A stretch of DNA of 64,000 nucleotides from Leptospira fainei serovar Hurstbridge str. BUT 6 (GTDB lineage: Bacteria > Spirochaetota > Leptospiria > Leptospirales > Leptospiraceae), in assembly GCF_000306235.2 (NCBI RefSeq), contig NZ_AKWZ02000006.1:62001-126000 (forward strand), in the 5' to 3' direction. The first letter of the stretch is position 1. Every line of letters starts with the position of its first letter. The position numbers and the translations under genes are program-made. The notes below the pieces were generated by a model that saw nothing but the letters and a program-made list of their open reading frames with translations, was not told the origin of the DNA and ran no database searches. This document shows, in pieces, positions 9,750 through 25,623 of this stretch.

Positions 9750-11663
9750 TTAATTGTGTTTTCCGTGTATGACTTCCTTCTTTAACAAGCCTAACAAAGT
9801 TCCCGCTATGCCGGCCGCATCTAGACCGTATTCGGCAAAGATTTCTTTTCTCTCTCCATGATGAATCGGTTCCGGCGGAAAACCGAACGTTTTCAAGAAC
9901 CTTGAAAGATATTCCGGTGAAATTCTGTTTAGAAGATACCCTGAAGCTCCGCCGTCGACATAACTTTCATCCAAAATGGTAAAATATCGGACTTTCGAAA
10001 GTTCCTCATCTAACGCTTCCTTTCCAAGCGGTCGTAACCATACCAGATCGATAAGCGTAACGGAAAGACCTTCGTGCTCTAAGAATGTAGCGGCTTTTTT
10101 AGCCTCGTCGAGCATAGAGCCGATCGATAGAATCGCTATATCCGATCCTCTCCGTAATACTCGAAACGAACCCGGATTTAGCTCGAGTTTCGAGGAAAAA
10201 TCCAAACCGGAGACATCCACCGAGGCTTTCGGGAATCGGATTGCGATCGGAGATTTATCGTAAGTCTCCATAAATCGAAGAGAATCCACCAAATCTTGCC
10301 CGGAAGAAGGAACAAAAACATCCATGTTCGGTAAAGATAAAAGATAATTCAGATCGAATAACCCTTGGTGCGTTTCCCCGTCAGGTCCGACGCAACCTGC
10401 ACGATCTATCACGAAACGAACCGGCAAGTTCATAAGCGAAACGTCTTCTACCAACTGATCCATCGCCCTCGTTAAGAAGGTGGAGTAAATGCACATGTAA
10501 GGAATCACATCGCCGTTAGTCATCGCTCCAGCAAACGCGACCGAATGTTGTTCGGCGATTCCGACGTCAAAAACGTGATCCGGGAATCTGGCCACATATT
10601 CTCCAAGACCGGATCCTTCGATCATCGCAGGAGTAATCGCGGCTATCTTCGAATTTTTTTCCGTTAATTGGGTTAATACTTTTCCTACGATCTTTGAATA
10701 AGAGATTTTGGATTCGTCCCCCGAATCCATGGCTCCATCCTCCTTTCGAAATGGAGTAACTCCGTGATATTTAATCGGGTCCTTCTCCGCCGGACTATAT
10801 CCTTTCCCTTTTTGGGTGATAACATGAAATAAGATGGGGCCTTTCATCGCTTTAAGTTTGCGAAGCATAGTAACGAGACGAATCACGTCGTGACCGTCTT
10901 CAGGACCTATATATCCGAAACCTAAATCTTCGAATAAACCGCCCGGGGTAAAAACGTCCTTGAATCCCTTTTCGACCTTTTTGAAAAAACTTTCCATAGC
11001 GGGACCGACGATCGGAAACCATTTTAGAAAAGTATAAAATATCCTTTTCCAGTTCAAATAAAAATGGGAGCTTATGATATTATTTAAATAACTCGAAATG
11101 GATCCGACATTCTTGGAAATCGACATATAATTATCGTTCAGAATGACAAGGAGATCCTTCTTTAAATGACCGGCATGGTTTAGGGCCTCGAGCGCCATAC
11201 CCGTAGCGATCGAAGCGTCTCCGATAATGGCTATTACATTGTAACTTTTACGGGTTAGATCTCTGGCAACCGCTTCACCTAGCGCTTGAGAAATCGAAGT
11301 ACCTGCGTGACCGGTATTATATAAATCATACGCAGATTCTTCCCGTTTAGGAAAACCGGATAAGCCTTTAAATTTTCGAACAGTAGAAAGTTTATCTTTT
11401 CTACCGGTTAGAATTTTATGCGGATAAGTTTGATGACCGACATCCCAAATCAAACGGTCATTCGGCGTATCAAAGACGTAATGCAATGCTACGGTAAGCT
11501 CGACTACGCCGAGATTGCTGGCAAAATGGCCGCCGACTCCCGAAAGGGTATCTATAATATAGTTTCTAACCTCGGCGCAGAGCCGGGGCAACTCCTCCAA
11601 AGGAAGTTTTCTGAGGTCCGCGGGAATACGGATGCCATCGAGATTCGGTTGTTGCTGTTGCAT
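9750..11663 (-). CDS. dxs: 1-deoxy-D-xylulose-5-phosphate synthase
   Basis: 637 residues, the normal length. Condenses pyruvate and glyceraldehyde 3-phosphate to DXP, the first step of the MEP isoprenoid pathway, using thiamine diphosphate. Seen are the N-terminal HQTYPHKILTGRKD block, the ThDP motif IIGDASIATGMALEALNHAG ending in NDN, and the transketolase-like DRAGCVGPDGETHQG segment. The pathway is also represented here by dxr, and uppS uses its product. Starts 23 bp after the cyclase gene stop. Confidence 0.97.
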   Translation of the reverse strand: MQQQQPNLDGIRIPADLRKLPLEELPRLCAEVRNYIIDTLSGVGGHFASNLGVVELTVALHYVFDTPNDRLIWDVGHQTYPHKILTGRKDKLSTVRKFKGLSGFPKREESAYDLYNTGHAGTSISQALGEAVARDLTRKSYNVIAIIGDASIATGMALEALNHAGHLKKDLLVILNDNYMSISKNVGSISSYLNNIISSHFYLNWKRIFYTFLKWFPIVGPAMESFFKKVEKGFKDVFTPGGLFEDLGFGYIGPEDGHDVIRLVTMLRKLKAMKGPILFHVITQKGKGYSPAEKDPIKYHGVTPFRKEDGAMDSGDESKISYSKIVGKVLTQLTEKNSKIAAITPAMIEGSGLGEYVARFPDHVFDVGIAEQHSVAFAGAMTNGDVIPYMCIYSTFLTRAMDQLVEDVSLMNLPVRFVIDRAGCVGPDGETHQGLFDLNYLLSLPNMDVFVPSSGQDLVDSLRFMETYDKSPIAIRFPKASVDVSGLDFSSKLELNPGSFRVLRRGSDIAILSIGSMLDEAKKAATFLEHEGLSVTLIDLVWLRPLGKEALDEELSKVRYFTILDESYVDGGASGYLLNRISPEYLSRFLKTFGFPPEPIHHGERKEIFAEYGLDAAGIAGTLLGLLKKEVIHGKHN

Positions 11664-11685
11664 GAATTCCGTCGTCTAGCGGTCA

Positions 11686-14013
<2,328 letters not shown>

Positions 14014-14152
14014 TCTTTCCTCCGAGTGGAAACTGGAAGGATTTTGACCGTCGATCCGGATTCGTCAATTTTCTTCCGGTTCTCGGGAAAGAAAATATCA
14101 ACAATCTCACCGTCGAGGCATTGGAATCTTCCACGAGAAACTGCAGTCATTC

Positions 14153-14180
14153 GGGAAAAGATTTATTTTTGGCTTTTCCC
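14153..14180 (-). terminator. possible terminator downstream of trpA
   Basis: Perfect 8-bp arms (GGGAAAAG and CTTTTCCC) around a 12-base AT-rich loop, in the 205-bp gap between the trpA stop and the cyclase start. There is no T-run after the stem on the minus strand, so it is not a textbook intrinsic terminator. It marks the only sizeable break in the minus-strand gene run between 9.2 and 30.2 kb. Confidence 0.4.
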
Positions 14181-14218
14181 AGCGAAGAACGAATTCATCT
14201 TGCCGATTCGACTTCGAT

Positions 14219-15034
14219 TTAGCTTTGCATGCTCTCGTGACCGCGGAGCGCGTTCGAAATAGAACGAGCATAGTCGTACAACTTTTGTTTGCAAACTTCC
14301 GAATCTGTCCCGTTCTCTTCGATGATCCTTTGCACTGCCGAGCCGATGATGATTCCGTCGGCGTATACCGATATTTCTTTCGCTTGCTCGGGTGACGAAA
14401 TTCCAAATCCCGCGCAGACAGGAAGTTCGAAAAGAGTTTTAGTAAATCGAATCCGATCTTCCAAACCTACCGAAACGGCCTTTCTTTCGCCGGTTACACC
14501 GTAGGATGTAACGTAATATACAAAACCCGATGCGAATTCACGAATTCCTTTCATTCTCGAAGGCGGGGTGGCAGGCGTAACCAAATGGATAAGATCGATT
14601 CCTCTTTTTTTAAGAGACTTGAAAAGGGCATCTGTTTCCGAAGTGTCGAACGGAAGGTCCGGGATAATCATTCCTTGAATTCCGGAAACCTTCGCCTTTT
14701 CGGCGAAACGTTCGAAACCGTAACTGTATATCGGATTAAAATAAGTCAGGTAAACGAGAGGAATATGCGGGTGCTTTGCGTAGATTCTTGCGGTTGTATC
14801 CAAAATTTGATCCATCGAAAAGGGATGGGCCAACGCTCTCTTAAACGCTTTTTGTATGATAGGCCCGTCCGCTACCGGATCAGAAAAAGGAATTCCCAAT
14901 TCTAATATTCCGGCACCGCCGCGAATCAGCGCATCGGCCCAGTCAACGCAGGAATCGTAATCCGGATCACCCAGAGAAATATAAGGAATAAATGCGCTGG
15001 CGGTTTCTGAAAAGACGCTTCGAATGGCACTCAA
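14219..15034 (-). CDS. trpA: tryptophan synthase alpha chain
   Basis: 271 residues. Splits indole-3-glycerol phosphate into indole and G3P, and channels indole to TrpB. Catalytic Glu is in [15 protein letters not shown] and catalytic Asp in VYLTYFNP; the phosphate-binding GFGIS loop is near the end. It starts with TTG inside TTGA, which also contains the trpB TGA stop (4-bp overlap), with AAGGAGA upstream inside trpB, so translation is coupled. No other trp genes are nearby. Confidence 0.96.
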   Translation of the reverse strand: MSAIRSVFSETASAFIPYISLGDPDYDSCVDWADALIRGGAGILELGIPFSDPVADGPIIQKAFKRALAHPFSMDQILDTTARIYAKHPHIPLVYLTYFNPIYSYGFERFAEKAKVSGIQGMIIPDLPFDTSETDALFKSLKKRGIDLIHLVTPATPPSRMKGIREFASGFVYYVTSYGVTGERKAVSVGLEDRIRFTKTLFELPVCAGFGISSPEQAKEISVYADGIIIGSAVQRIIEENGTDSEVCKQKLYDYARSISNALRGHESMQS

Positions 15035-16245
15035 AGAACTTCTCCTTTAATGATTCCCGTTAACCGGGCGACTTCTGCGACGTCCTTATCGCCTCTACCC
15101 GAGAGGCAAATCAGTATGTCTTTCTTCTTGCCCAAGTCCTTCGCCAAACTCTTTGCAAAATGAAATGCATGCGCGGTCTCGAGGGCGGGAATAATTCCTT
15201 CCACACGGCAAACTTCTAAAAATGAATCGAGGGCTCCTTCGTCCGAAACCGTTTCGTATTTAACTCTGCCCGAACTATGCAAGTAGGCGTGTTCGGGCCC
15301 GACACCCGGGTAGTCCAGGCCTGCGGATACGGAATGCGCCGGGACAACCTGGCCATTCGCATCTTGAATCACTAAAGTCTTAGTTCCGTGTAAAAAGCCG
15401 GTTTTTCCGAAAAGCATCGTCGCGGAATGTTCGCCGGGAGCGGATCCTTTTCCTCCTGCCTCGACTCCGTACAATTTTACTTTTTTCTCATATAAGAAAT
15501 CGTGGAAGATTCCCATCGCGTTGGAACCGCCTCCGACACAGGCAACGACTGCATCCGGTAATTTATCGTTCGTTTTGCGAAATTGTTTTTTGGATTCACG
15601 CCCGATTACCGCTTGAAAATCCCTAACAATCGTAGGAAACGGATGCGGTCCGATCACCGAACCTACGATATAATGAGTATCGGCAACGTTAAGCGCCCAA
15701 TCCCTCATTGCTTCCGATGTCGCGTCTTTAAGTGTCGCAGTTCCCGAAGAAACTCCCACGACCCTTGCCCCCAACATCTGCATACGAATTTCGTTCAACT
15801 TCTGACGGCGGAGATCTTCTTCTCCCATATAAACGACGGTTTCGAATCCGAATAAAGCGCCGACAGTCGCAGTGGCGACTCCATGCTGGCCCGCTCCGGT
15901 TTCCGCAATCACCCGTCTCTTTCCCATTGCTTTTGCGATTAAAGCTTGGCCGATGGTATTATTGATTTTATGCGCTCCGGTATGATTCAAATCCTCGCGC
16001 TTGAGCCAAATTCTAGCTCCACCCCAAGTTTGAGTCAATTTTTCCGCAAATGTTAAAGGTGAAGGTCTTCCGATATAATTTCTTTGATAGTATTCTAGAT
16101 CTTTCTTAAATTTCTTACTCTTGCGAAGTCGATTATAAGTCGATTCCAATTCGATCAAGGCTTCCGTAAGAATTTCAGGAGCGTATCTTCCCCCAAATTC
16201 CCCGAAGTATCCTTCCTTTTCCGTAAAGCTGCGTTCTTTAGCCAT
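15031..16245 (-). CDS. trpB: tryptophan synthase beta chain
   Basis: 404 residues. PLP enzyme that joins indole and serine to make tryptophan. The PLP lysine lies in the [10 protein letters not shown] motif, and the phosphate-binding GGGSNAMG loop is present. It carries the [10 protein letters not shown] opening of TrpB1-type proteins. A GGAG ribosome binding site precedes the ATG. Lies between proS and trpA in the long minus-strand gene run. Confidence 0.97.
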   Translation of the reverse strand: MAKERSFTEKEGYFGEFGGRYAPEILTEALIELESTYNRLRKSKKFKKDLEYYQRNYIGRPSPLTFAEKLTQTWGGARIWLKREDLNHTGAHKINNTIGQALIAKAMGKRRVIAETGAGQHGVATATVGALFGFETVVYMGEEDLRRQKLNEIRMQMLGARVVGVSSGTATLKDATSEAMRDWALNVADTHYIVGSVIGPHPFPTIVRDFQAVIGRESKKQFRKTNDKLPDAVVACVGGGSNAMGIFHDFLYEKKVKLYGVEAGGKGSAPGEHSATMLFGKTGFLHGTKTLVIQDANGQVVPAHSVSAGLDYPGVGPEHAYLHSSGRVKYETVSDEGALDSFLEVCRVEGIIPALETAHAFHFAKSLAKDLGKKKDILICLSGRGDKDVAEVARLTGIIKGEVL

Positions 16246-16266
16246 ATAACGGCTCCTTCCGGAGGA

Positions 16267-18003
16267 TCAATCCTCCGCCAACTCTTGGTATAATTCCTGG
16301 CGCAACCGTTCCACACGGCTCACTAGATCATCAAAGCTTTTGAATGAAAAAACTTCCTCTTTGTCCTTCTTCCTGTCGTAGATGGAAATTTCTCCCGATT
16401 CGAAGAACTTTTTACCGACAGTGACTCGGATCGGAAAGCCGATCAATTCTGAATCCTTAAATTTGAATCCTGGGCCAAGGTCACGATCGTCCCAAAAAAC
16501 TTCGAAGCCTTCGCCTGAAAGAGCATCGTAAAATTCCTTAGCCTTCGCCTCCTGCTCGGAACCCTTTCCAAGAGTCACGAGGGAAACTTCGAAAGGAGCG
16601 ATACTGATCGGCCAATAGATGCCTTTTTCATCGTTGCATTGCTCAATGACGGTCGCCATTGTGCGATTTACTCCGATCCCATAGCAGCCCATCGTAAGAG
16701 ACCTAGCTTTTCCCTGCTGATCCAATACTTGAATCTGGAATGACTTTGTATATTTATCGCCCAGTTTAAAAATATGTCCTACTTCGATTCCCTTCTCCGC
16801 TTTTAAAGGCTTCCCGCAATCCGGACAGGGATCTCCCTCTCGCGTCAACGCGATATCGGCAGTTTCAAATTCCGACTTCATTTCCTTAGCAGGAATATAT
16901 CCTTGAATATGCGCGTCTTCTTTTCCGGCGCCAACGATATAGGCTTCGTCCTTACGGATGGAAGAATCCAAAATTACTCGGAAAGGCGCTTTGGCATCGG
17001 AAGGTCCGATGTAACCCGGAAGGAGTCCGGCAGATTTCAAATCGACTTCGGGTATTAAATCCAACTCGGGCCATTTAAGAAAGGCCTTTAGTTTATGTTC
17101 GTTTAATTCCAAATCCCCGCGTAAAAAGACGAGTACGGATTCTTTTCCATTTTTCAAAGCGACTGCTTTCAAAGTATCTTCCGGACGAACGGAAAGAAGA
17201 TCGGCGACCTCTTGGATACTTTTTTTGCCGGGAGTAGAAACTTCCTTCTTCTCTTTCGGACCACTTGGAGCGGCACCACTGGAAGAAATAAACGGTGTTT
17301 TTTCGCTATTCGAATTGTATCCGCAGTTTCCGCAAAGCAATAGGGTTTCTTCCCCGATCGGAGAAACGACCATAAATTCTTCCGACGCGGAACCGCCCAT
17401 CGCTCCTGAGTCCGCCTGAACGGGTATGGTCTTTAGTCCGCATCGCTGGAAAATTTTTCTGTAGGCCGTCCTCATTTCCTGATACGTAGCATCTAAAGAT
17501 GCATCGTCCAGGTGAAAGGAATATGCATCTTTCATAATGAACTCGCGGGAACGAATGACGCCGAACCGAGGACGAATTTCGTCCCGAAATTTCGTATGAA
17601 TCTGGTAAACGTTCACCGGTAAATCCTTATAGGATTTCAAAAGCGGTTTTATGAGATAGGAAAAGGATTCCTCGTGCGTCGGACCGAGCGCATACCACTG
17701 ATCATGACGATCTTTAACTCGGAACATTTCCTGTCCCATAACGGACCAACGACCGGATTGCTCCCAAAATTCAGACGGGGTTAATATAGGAAGTTCGAAC
17801 TCCAGGGCCCCGGTCGCGTCCATCTCTTGTCGAACGATGGATTCTATTTTTTTTAATACTCTTAATCCTAGAGGTAAAAAGAAATAAAATCCTGAACCTG
17901 ATTTTCGGACAAGTCCCGCGCGGATCATTAATCGATGGGAAGCAACGACCGCATCTGCGGGATTTTCTTTTTCAGTAGGTAAAATATATTTTGATGCTCT
18001 CAT
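16267..18003 (-). CDS. proS: prolyl-tRNA synthetase, bacterial type with editing insertion
   Basis: 578 residues, normal for the bacterial type. Charges tRNA-Pro. Class II signature segments are present (FELPILTPSEFWEQSGRW, RDEIRPRFGVIRSREFIMKDAYSFH, YGIGVNRTMA). Between about residues 220 and 390 lies the YbaK-like editing domain (LRGDLELNEHKLKAF), used to clear mischarged Ala. The C-terminal anticodon-binding domain contains WDDRDLGPGFKFKDSELIG. Six bases separate it from the rseP stop. Confidence 0.97.
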   Translation of the reverse strand: MRASKYILPTEKENPADAVVASHRLMIRAGLVRKSGSGFYFFLPLGLRVLKKIESIVRQEMDATGALEFELPILTPSEFWEQSGRWSVMGQEMFRVKDRHDQWYALGPTHEESFSYLIKPLLKSYKDLPVNVYQIHTKFRDEIRPRFGVIRSREFIMKDAYSFHLDDASLDATYQEMRTAYRKIFQRCGLKTIPVQADSGAMGGSASEEFMVVSPIGEETLLLCGNCGYNSNSEKTPFISSSGAAPSGPKEKKEVSTPGKKSIQEVADLLSVRPEDTLKAVALKNGKESVLVFLRGDLELNEHKLKAFLKWPELDLIPEVDLKSAGLLPGYIGPSDAKAPFRVILDSSIRKDEAYIVGAGKEDAHIQGYIPAKEMKSEFETADIALTREGDPCPDCGKPLKAEKGIEVGHIFKLGDKYTKSFQIQVLDQQGKARSLTMGCYGIGVNRTMATVIEQCNDEKGIYWPISIAPFEVSLVTLGKGSEQEAKAKEFYDALSGEGFEVFWDDRDLGPGFKFKDSELIGFPIRVTVGKKFFESGEISIYDRKKDKEEVFSFKSFDDLVSRVERLRQELYQELAED

Positions 18004-18009
18004 GCCAGC

Positions 18010-19698
18010 CTAACGGAAGAAATCGTAATAGCTGACATAGAATCCCAATCCCAATAGGAAGAAAAACCCGATTCTCAAGATTCCTTCCATTACTCTTTGG
18101 GGTAAAGGCCTACCAGCTACCGCTTCGTATGCAAAGAAAACGATATGTCCACCGTCGGCCACAGGAATCGGAAGTAAATTCATAATCATTAAAGCGATCG
18201 AAATCTTAGCGACGAATTCCCAATAATCCAGGATCCCGTTCCCCATAAAGTATTGCGAGGCCTTGAAAAGTCCTACCGGACCGGACAGACTATCCTTCAC
18301 TTTGATCAATCCCGAAAATAGCATCCCCAACCCTCGAAGATTGTCGGATATCATTTTTACGATATCCTTTCCAGATTGGGTAAACGCTTCCAAGAGAGAA
18401 AGCTTGCGATCCATTCTCTCTTCGTTGACGTACATCGTCGCCCGGAAACCGAGGAGACCGATATTTCTTAATCCTAGAGTCGCTTCCCAAGAATCTCCAC
18501 CCATTTGCAATTCGACCCGCTGTCCGATTCTGCCTCGGGCTTCGTCCAAGAAATCCTCGAAGCTTGCGAAGGATTTTCCGTTCAACTTCAGATTCAAAAG
18601 TTTCAACTTCACTTCCGGATCATAGCTTAGAAGATTTCGAGAAGAAGGAGAGAGATCGGGATATTTTTTATCCTTTAAACTTTTAAACTCGACTACGTAA
18701 GCGGGAAGAACCGGCATCTCTACCTCTACTTTCTCCCGAGACCAGGGATTCAAAAGCGGATATTTTTTCCGATCGATTACAAGTTTGACTTTTTCTTTCT
18801 GAAACTTACCTAGAGTTTCCTGCAATTGGGGAACCGTATGAACTTCTATCCCGTTAACGGATAAAATACGATCGCCGTCGTTCAAATAATCCAAAGCTCT
18901 AGCTTGCAGAATTTTTTGGCGCTCTTTCGATTCTTGCAATGCCAATTGTTCCGGAGGAAGATCTCTTCCGACGGCGATGCGTTCCATCCTTTCTTTCTGA
19001 TATTGCTCGGCTTCTTTATTCTTATCTAGCTTGGAGGAGAGCCAATGATAAAGACGATCGGATAAATCGAATTCGGCCTCCACCCAGCGCTCACCCGCAA
19101 ACTCAATTCCTAAATATGCGTCAGGAACCGTGATCTCGAACGGCTTTCCGCCTTCCCGTTCCACACGGAGAGCGACTTCATGTCCTTTAGAAAGTCCTAA
19201 TTCCGAAATGAGTTCGTACTTGGTTTCGGTCGGAATTCCATTTACGGCCAAAATCTTATCGCCGCTTCTTAAACCGGCATGATACCCGGGCGAATATTCG
19301 TTATAAGCGGGCTCGAGGTAAATTCGATTTCCGGAAGGATTATGCCCGTAAAGATAAAGCGCCAATACGATGATGAAGCCTAGAATTAAGTTGAATAGAG
19401 GTCCGCCGATTACCGGTATCATCCTCTTTAAAGGCGGAGTGGAAAGGAATTCCCCTTTTTCTCCTTTTACATTGCTACCGTACTCGTCCCCTTTAAAAAG
19501 GACGTATCCCCCGATCGGAATCCCGGTAATTTGAAACGTCGTCTCCCCTATCTGTTTCTTCCAGATTCCCTTTCCGTAACCGATGGAAAAAACTCTGGCT
19601 TTGACGCCGACGAGCCAACCCATGACTAAATGCCCGAGTTCGTGAATGAAAATACAGAGGGCGAGCATAAACACTGCGCCGAATATAAGCGTTAACAT
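18010..19698 (-). CDS. rseP: site-2 zinc metalloprotease RseP family, with two PDZ domains
   Basis: 562 residues, longer than the usual 420-450. HELGH (His19-His23) in the first membrane segment provides the zinc ligands; the second zinc motif is [12 protein letters not shown] near the C-terminus. Between them are two PDZ-like domains ([20 protein letters not shown] and [17 protein letters not shown]), with extra linkers rich in Lys/Glu that explain the length. Cleaves membrane proteins such as anti-sigma factors; the target here is unknown. The start overlaps the end of dxr by 7 bp. Confidence 0.93.
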   Translation of the reverse strand: MLTLIFGAVFMLALCIFIHELGHLVMGWLVGVKARVFSIGYGKGIWKKQIGETTFQITGIPIGGYVLFKGDEYGSNVKGEKGEFLSTPPLKRMIPVIGGPLFNLILGFIIVLALYLYGHNPSGNRIYLEPAYNEYSPGYHAGLRSGDKILAVNGIPTETKYELISELGLSKGHEVALRVEREGGKPFEITVPDAYLGIEFAGERWVEAEFDLSDRLYHWLSSKLDKNKEAEQYQKERMERIAVGRDLPPEQLALQESKERQKILQARALDYLNDGDRILSVNGIEVHTVPQLQETLGKFQKEKVKLVIDRKKYPLLNPWSREKVEVEMPVLPAYVVEFKSLKDKKYPDLSPSSRNLLSYDPEVKLKLLNLKLNGKSFASFEDFLDEARGRIGQRVELQMGGDSWEATLGLRNIGLLGFRATMYVNEERMDRKLSLLEAFTQSGKDIVKMISDNLRGLGMLFSGLIKVKDSLSGPVGLFKASQYFMGNGILDYWEFVAKISIALMIMNLLPIPVADGGHIVFFAYEAVAGRPLPQRVMEGILRIGFFFLLGLGFYVSYYDFFR

Positions 19699-20861
19699 GA
19701 TTGCGTAACCTTTCCTTTGCGGGAATTAAGAACAAATTCTCTAGTTTTACGATCCGCCTCTTCGTATCCCTCCAGATCGGAAGGAAATGAAATTGCGATC
19801 GAATTCAAAGCGGAATGGATTCGATTCGGGATCTCCGTAAATCGAATCTCTCCTTTCAAAAAAAGTTCCACGGCGATTTCATTCGCCGCATTGAAGATCG
19901 AAGGCGCGGTTCCACCCGCCTTCCCGGCTTCGTACGCCAAGGACAAACCCGGATACCGGGTCGGGTCCACTTCTAAGAATTCCAAATTTCCCCAAGACGT
20001 ACTCGGGTGGGAACGTAATACTTTCGGAACGATAGCCGGGTAAAAGAGAGAATGAGCAACGGGGAAAATCATATCTGGATAAGAAGAATAAACGAAACTT
20101 GCGCCGTCCTTCATTTCGACGATTCCATGCGCAATGCTTTGCGGATGAATAACGACTCCGATTTTTTCATAAGGAAAACCGAATAGATAATGCGCTTCGA
20201 TTACTTCCAACCCTTTATTGATCATTCCTGCGGAATCTACCGTAATTTTCGGTCCCATATTCCAGGTCGGATGCTGCAAAGCCTGTTGGATCGTAACCTT
20301 CTCCAAATCCGAAACCGGAAGCTTTCGGAAGGGGCCGCCTGAAGCAGTAAGAACGATCCTTTCCAAAGAATCTTTTTTTACGTTTTCCAAAAGCTGATAC
20401 AATGCATTATGTTCGGAGTCGACAGGCACTAAATACGCTTTAGAAGTTTTTAATATTTCATTGATATAAGGGCCGCAGGTGACTAACGTTTCCTTATTAG
20501 CTATGCCGATTTTTTTCCCGGCTCGAATCGCTTCGATTGTAGGTCGAACGCCGCTGGCCCCTACCACTGCCGTAACTACCGTCTCTACGTCCGGATCCTG
20601 CACTAACCGAGAGAGCGAATCCGCGCCGTATACGATTTCGGTTTTGCCGATTTTATTTCCTAAAGCATGACGATCTGCGGACTCGGAAGTCACGCAAAGA
20701 ATTTCCGGACGGAACTCTTCCGCAATTAATTTCGCTTTTTCTAAATTAGAATGAACGCTAAAGGATCTGAGTCTGAATTCTTCCGGGAAGGTTCTCAGTA
20801 CTTTGAGCGTGGATTCGCCTACGGAACCGGACGCTCCGAGGATGCAGACGTTCCTGGTCAT
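19692..20861 (-). CDS. dxr: 1-deoxy-D-xylulose-5-phosphate reductoisomerase
   Basis: 389 residues. Second MEP pathway step: turns DXP into MEP with NADPH. N-terminal [13 protein letters not shown] nucleotide-binding motif, PVDSEHNAL metal/substrate motif and the [18 protein letters not shown] block are all present. Sits in the conserved frr-uppS-cdsA-dxr-rseP order found in many bacteria. Confidence 0.97.
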   Translation of the reverse strand: MTRNVCILGASGSVGESTLKVLRTFPEEFRLRSFSVHSNLEKAKLIAEEFRPEILCVTSESADRHALGNKIGKTEIVYGADSLSRLVQDPDVETVVTAVVGASGVRPTIEAIRAGKKIGIANKETLVTCGPYINEILKTSKAYLVPVDSEHNALYQLLENVKKDSLERIVLTASGGPFRKLPVSDLEKVTIQQALQHPTWNMGPKITVDSAGMINKGLEVIEAHYLFGFPYEKIGVVIHPQSIAHGIVEMKDGASFVYSSYPDMIFPVAHSLFYPAIVPKVLRSHPSTSWGNLEFLEVDPTRYPGLSLAYEAGKAGGTAPSIFNAANEIAVELFLKGEIRFTEIPNRIHSALNSIAISFPSDLEGYEEADRKTREFVLNSRKGKVTQSC

Positions 20862-20868
20862 ATAGGGA

Positions 20869-21775
<907 letters not shown>

Positions 21776-21783
<8 letters not shown>

Positions 21784-22501
21784 TTTCTAAACCCCCAAAT
21801 TTTCGAGTCCTTCCAATGAACCATTCCAAGGCAAGTTCGAGATTTTTTCTATCGAACTCGGGCCAAAGCGTTTCACTGAAAAAAAGCTCCGCATACGCGG
21901 ATTGCCATAGGAGAAAGTTGGATAGTCTCTGTTCTCCGGCAGTTCTGATCAGTAAATCTACGGGGGGAAGAGGGTACGTATACAAATATTTTTCAAGTTC
22001 TTTAGCCGCGATCGCCTTTCCCGGCAAGAGTTTCTTCTTATGCCTATCTTCGATCAATTTTCCTACGGCTGTGAGCAGCTCTTCTTGAGATCCGTAATTC
22101 AAGCAAAAGTTTACGGTTAAATTACGATTTTTTTTCGTTACTTCGATGGCGTGATCGATCTTCGTTAGGACCTTGGAAGAGAGGCGTTTACGTGAACCGG
22201 AATGCAGAATTCGAATTCCCTTTTCGGCAATGGTATCTAAGCGGGATTCGATGAATTCAACCAGCAAGTCGAAAATCGACCTGATTTCAGTGATCGGACG
22301 CTTCCAGTTTTCGGTCGAAAACGCGTACAGAGAAACATTTTCCAATCCGATCGCCAGACTAGCGTCCATCAAACGCTCAATTGCATCGGCGCCTGCACGA
22401 TGCCCCTGAGATCGCGGCAATCCCTTGGCAGTGGCCCATCTGCCATTGCCATCCATGATAACCGCCACATGGCGGGGAAGTTTAGAACGGGAGGAAATCA
22501 C
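21776..22501 (-). CDS. uppS: undecaprenyl diphosphate synthase
   Basis: 241 residues. Extends farnesyl diphosphate to the C55 lipid carrier for cell-wall synthesis. HVAVIMDGNGRWA with the catalytic Asp, and RTAGEQRLSNFLLWQSAYAEL near the C-terminus. The start is GTG, placed directly after the frr TAA. Co-localised with dxs/dxr (isoprenoid supply) and the WecA-like transferase that uses the carrier. Confidence 0.96.
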
Positions 22502-23801
<1,300 letters not shown>

Positions 23802-24401
23802 TTACAGGCCGCCTACCTGGTAACGGGTAAAGCGAGCTACGGTGATATTTTCGCCAAACTTCGCGATGGACTCCTTAACCAGATCGTCGACCGTCTTAGC
23901 ATTATCTTTGATAAATGCTTGGTTGAGTAGGCAGACTTCGGAAAAATATTTTTTAATTTTTCCAGGAACGATCTTTTCGATTTGTTCCGGTTTTTTGCCT
24001 TCTTCCTTTAGCTGAGCTTCGATTACTTTTTTTTCACGCTCGATATCTTCGGCGGGAACTTGATCTTCACTCACATATAAGGGAGCCATTGCCGCAATTT
24101 GAAGACAAAGTTCCTTTCCCAAAGCCTCAAAGCCTTCGTTACGGGAAACGAAATCAGTCTCGGAATTGAGTTCCAGAAGAACACCGATTTTACCGTCTCC
24201 GTGAATATAGGAAACGGTCCGGCCTTCTTTCGTTACGCGACCGGCTTTTTTTGCAGCCTTCGCAATTCCTTTTTCACGAAGCCAATCCGCGGACTTATCG
24301 ACGTTGTTATTGTTTTCTGCAAGAGCCTTCTTGCAATCCATGAGCCCCGCACCGGTTCGGTCACGGAGTTCCTTAATCAGGTCTGTGGTAGATGCTGACA
24401 A
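23802..24401 (-). CDS. tsf: elongation factor Ts, short form
   Basis: 199 residues, the short type (the E. coli protein is about 280). Exchanges nucleotide on EF-Tu. N-terminal helical domain with LRDRTGAGLMDCKKAL and the Tu-contact TDFVSRNEGF-type motif (ETDFVSRNEGFEALG). TTG start with a strong GGAGGG ribosome binding site. One dimerisation/core region seems missing, as is usual in the short form. Confidence 0.96.
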   Translation of the reverse strand: MSASTTDLIKELRDRTGAGLMDCKKALAENNNNVDKSADWLREKGIAKAAKKAGRVTKEGRTVSYIHGDGKIGVLLELNSETDFVSRNEGFEALGKELCLQIAAMAPLYVSEDQVPAEDIEREKKVIEAQLKEEGKKPEQIEKIVPGKIKKYFSEVCLLNQAFIKDNAKTVDDLVKESIAKFGENITVARFTRYQVGGL

Positions 24402-24412
24402 CGTCTTCCCTC

Positions 24413-25333
24413 CTACTCGTTCTTGTCGATTTCGATCGTAGCCGCTATCGTAGGCTCGGTAGTTTCCGTGGTAACGGTAGTAGTACCTGCGGCAGCTGCC
24501 GCTGCGGCTGCAGCGTCTTCGGCTTTTTTCAGACGATCAGCGTCTTCGTCCATAATGAACTTACCGCTTTCATCATACTCACCTTGGTATTCCAAAGCAA
24601 GAGCTTCAGAATCCAAATCTTCGCTAAAGCGAGGTTGTTCTACGACACCGCCGGTTCCTTCGATGACCGCATTGGACATCGTCTCAAGGAAGAGAGAGAT
24701 GGCACGAATCGCATCGTCATTTCCCGGAATCGGATAATCGATCAATTCAGGATCGCAATTGGTATCGACGACCGCAAAAATTTTAAGTCCGAGTTTACGA
24801 GCTTCTTTAACCGCGATTTCCTCTTTCTTAGGATCGATCACGAAAAGTATATCCGGAATCGAAACCATATCTTTAATGCCGCCCAATGTTTTCCGAAGTT
24901 TTTCGGATTCACGACGAAGAGACAGGATCTCTTTCTTGGTTTTTACTTCTTTTTCAAAAGTGTTTTCGGTTTCCATCGCTTCCAATTTTTTTAATCTTGC
25001 GATGGATTTTTTAACCGTATTCCAATTCGTTAAAAGACCACCCGGCCAACGATTATTGATGAAATACATATTGGAGCGAATCGCTTCTCTTTCGATTGCT
25101 CCTCGAGCTTGCTTCTTAGTTCCGACAAAAAGGACTTTCTTTCCTTCGCTCGTCAAACGTTTGAGAGCGTCGTAAGCTTCTTTGGCCTTTTGTACGGTTT
25201 TTTGAAGATCGATAATATGAATCCCGTTTCTTGCAGTGAAGACATAGGGAGCCATTTTTGGATTCCATTTGCGAGTCTGGTGTCCGAAGTGAACTCCGGT
25301 TTCCAGAAGGTTTTTCATGGAAATTACTGACAT
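24413..25333 (-). CDS. rpsB: 30S ribosomal protein S2 with long acidic/Ala tail
   Basis: 306 residues; ordinary S2 is about 240. The S2 core is clear ([58 protein letters not shown]). The last 65 residues form a low-complexity extension with a run of nine Ala and many Thr, Glu and Asp, likely disordered. AAGGGG ribosome binding site. Confidence 0.97.
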   Translation of the reverse strand: MSVISMKNLLETGVHFGHQTRKWNPKMAPYVFTARNGIHIIDLQKTVQKAKEAYDALKRLTSEGKKVLFVGTKKQARGAIEREAIRSNMYFINNRWPGGLLTNWNTVKKSIARLKKLEAMETENTFEKEVKTKKEILSLRRESEKLRKTLGGIKDMVSIPDILFVIDPKKEEIAVKEARKLGLKIFAVVDTNCDPELIDYPIPGNDDAIRAISLFLETMSNAVIEGTGGVVEQPRFSEDLDSEALALEYQGEYDESGKFIMDEDADRLKKAEDAAAAAAAAAGTTTVTTETTEPTIAATIEIDKNE

Positions 25334-25340
25334 GAGTTGT

Positions 25341-25574
25341 TTACCCCTTTTTTAGTACGAAGAACAATGTCGCCACAAGTCCCAAGAGACTTGCAGGGGT
25401 AACTTGAACTTCGACTTTGATTACGTAAAGTTCTAGCCGAACCGCTTCCTGAAGGAGGTAGACAGAGAGGAAATGAACGCCTAAAAGACGATCCAAAAGA
25501 ACGCCGACTACGGCTCCCGCTAAGGAACCAAGGACAATTGCAAGGGCGATTTTTCCCGCTTTTGCGCCGTCCAT
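25341..25574 (-). CDS. small membrane protein, DUF4321-like
   Basis: 77 residues from the ATG at 25574; a TTG at 25601 would add nine. Two hydrophobic segments ([19 protein letters not shown] and [13 protein letters not shown]) flank a strand-like [16 protein letters not shown], a layout matching the DUF4321 family of small membrane proteins. Its stop lies seven bases before rpsB, so it is co-transcribed. Role unknown; the neighbouring bactofilin suggests cell envelope or shape. Confidence 0.65.
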   Translation of the reverse strand: MDGAKAGKIALAIVLGSLAGAVVGVLLDRLLGVHFLSVYLLQEAVRLELYVIKVEVQVTPASLLGLVATLFFVLKKG

Positions 25575-25623
25575 AGGTCGTTTCGGGCTAGCAGATACCA
25601 ATTTCGCAGAATTGACCTATGGG

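Noticed and set aside
24392..24994. A 200-codon plus-strand open frame opposite rpsB and tsf
   Set aside because: Phe/Arg/Gly-rich shadow of the strong ribosomal protein gene; no ribosome binding site or family.
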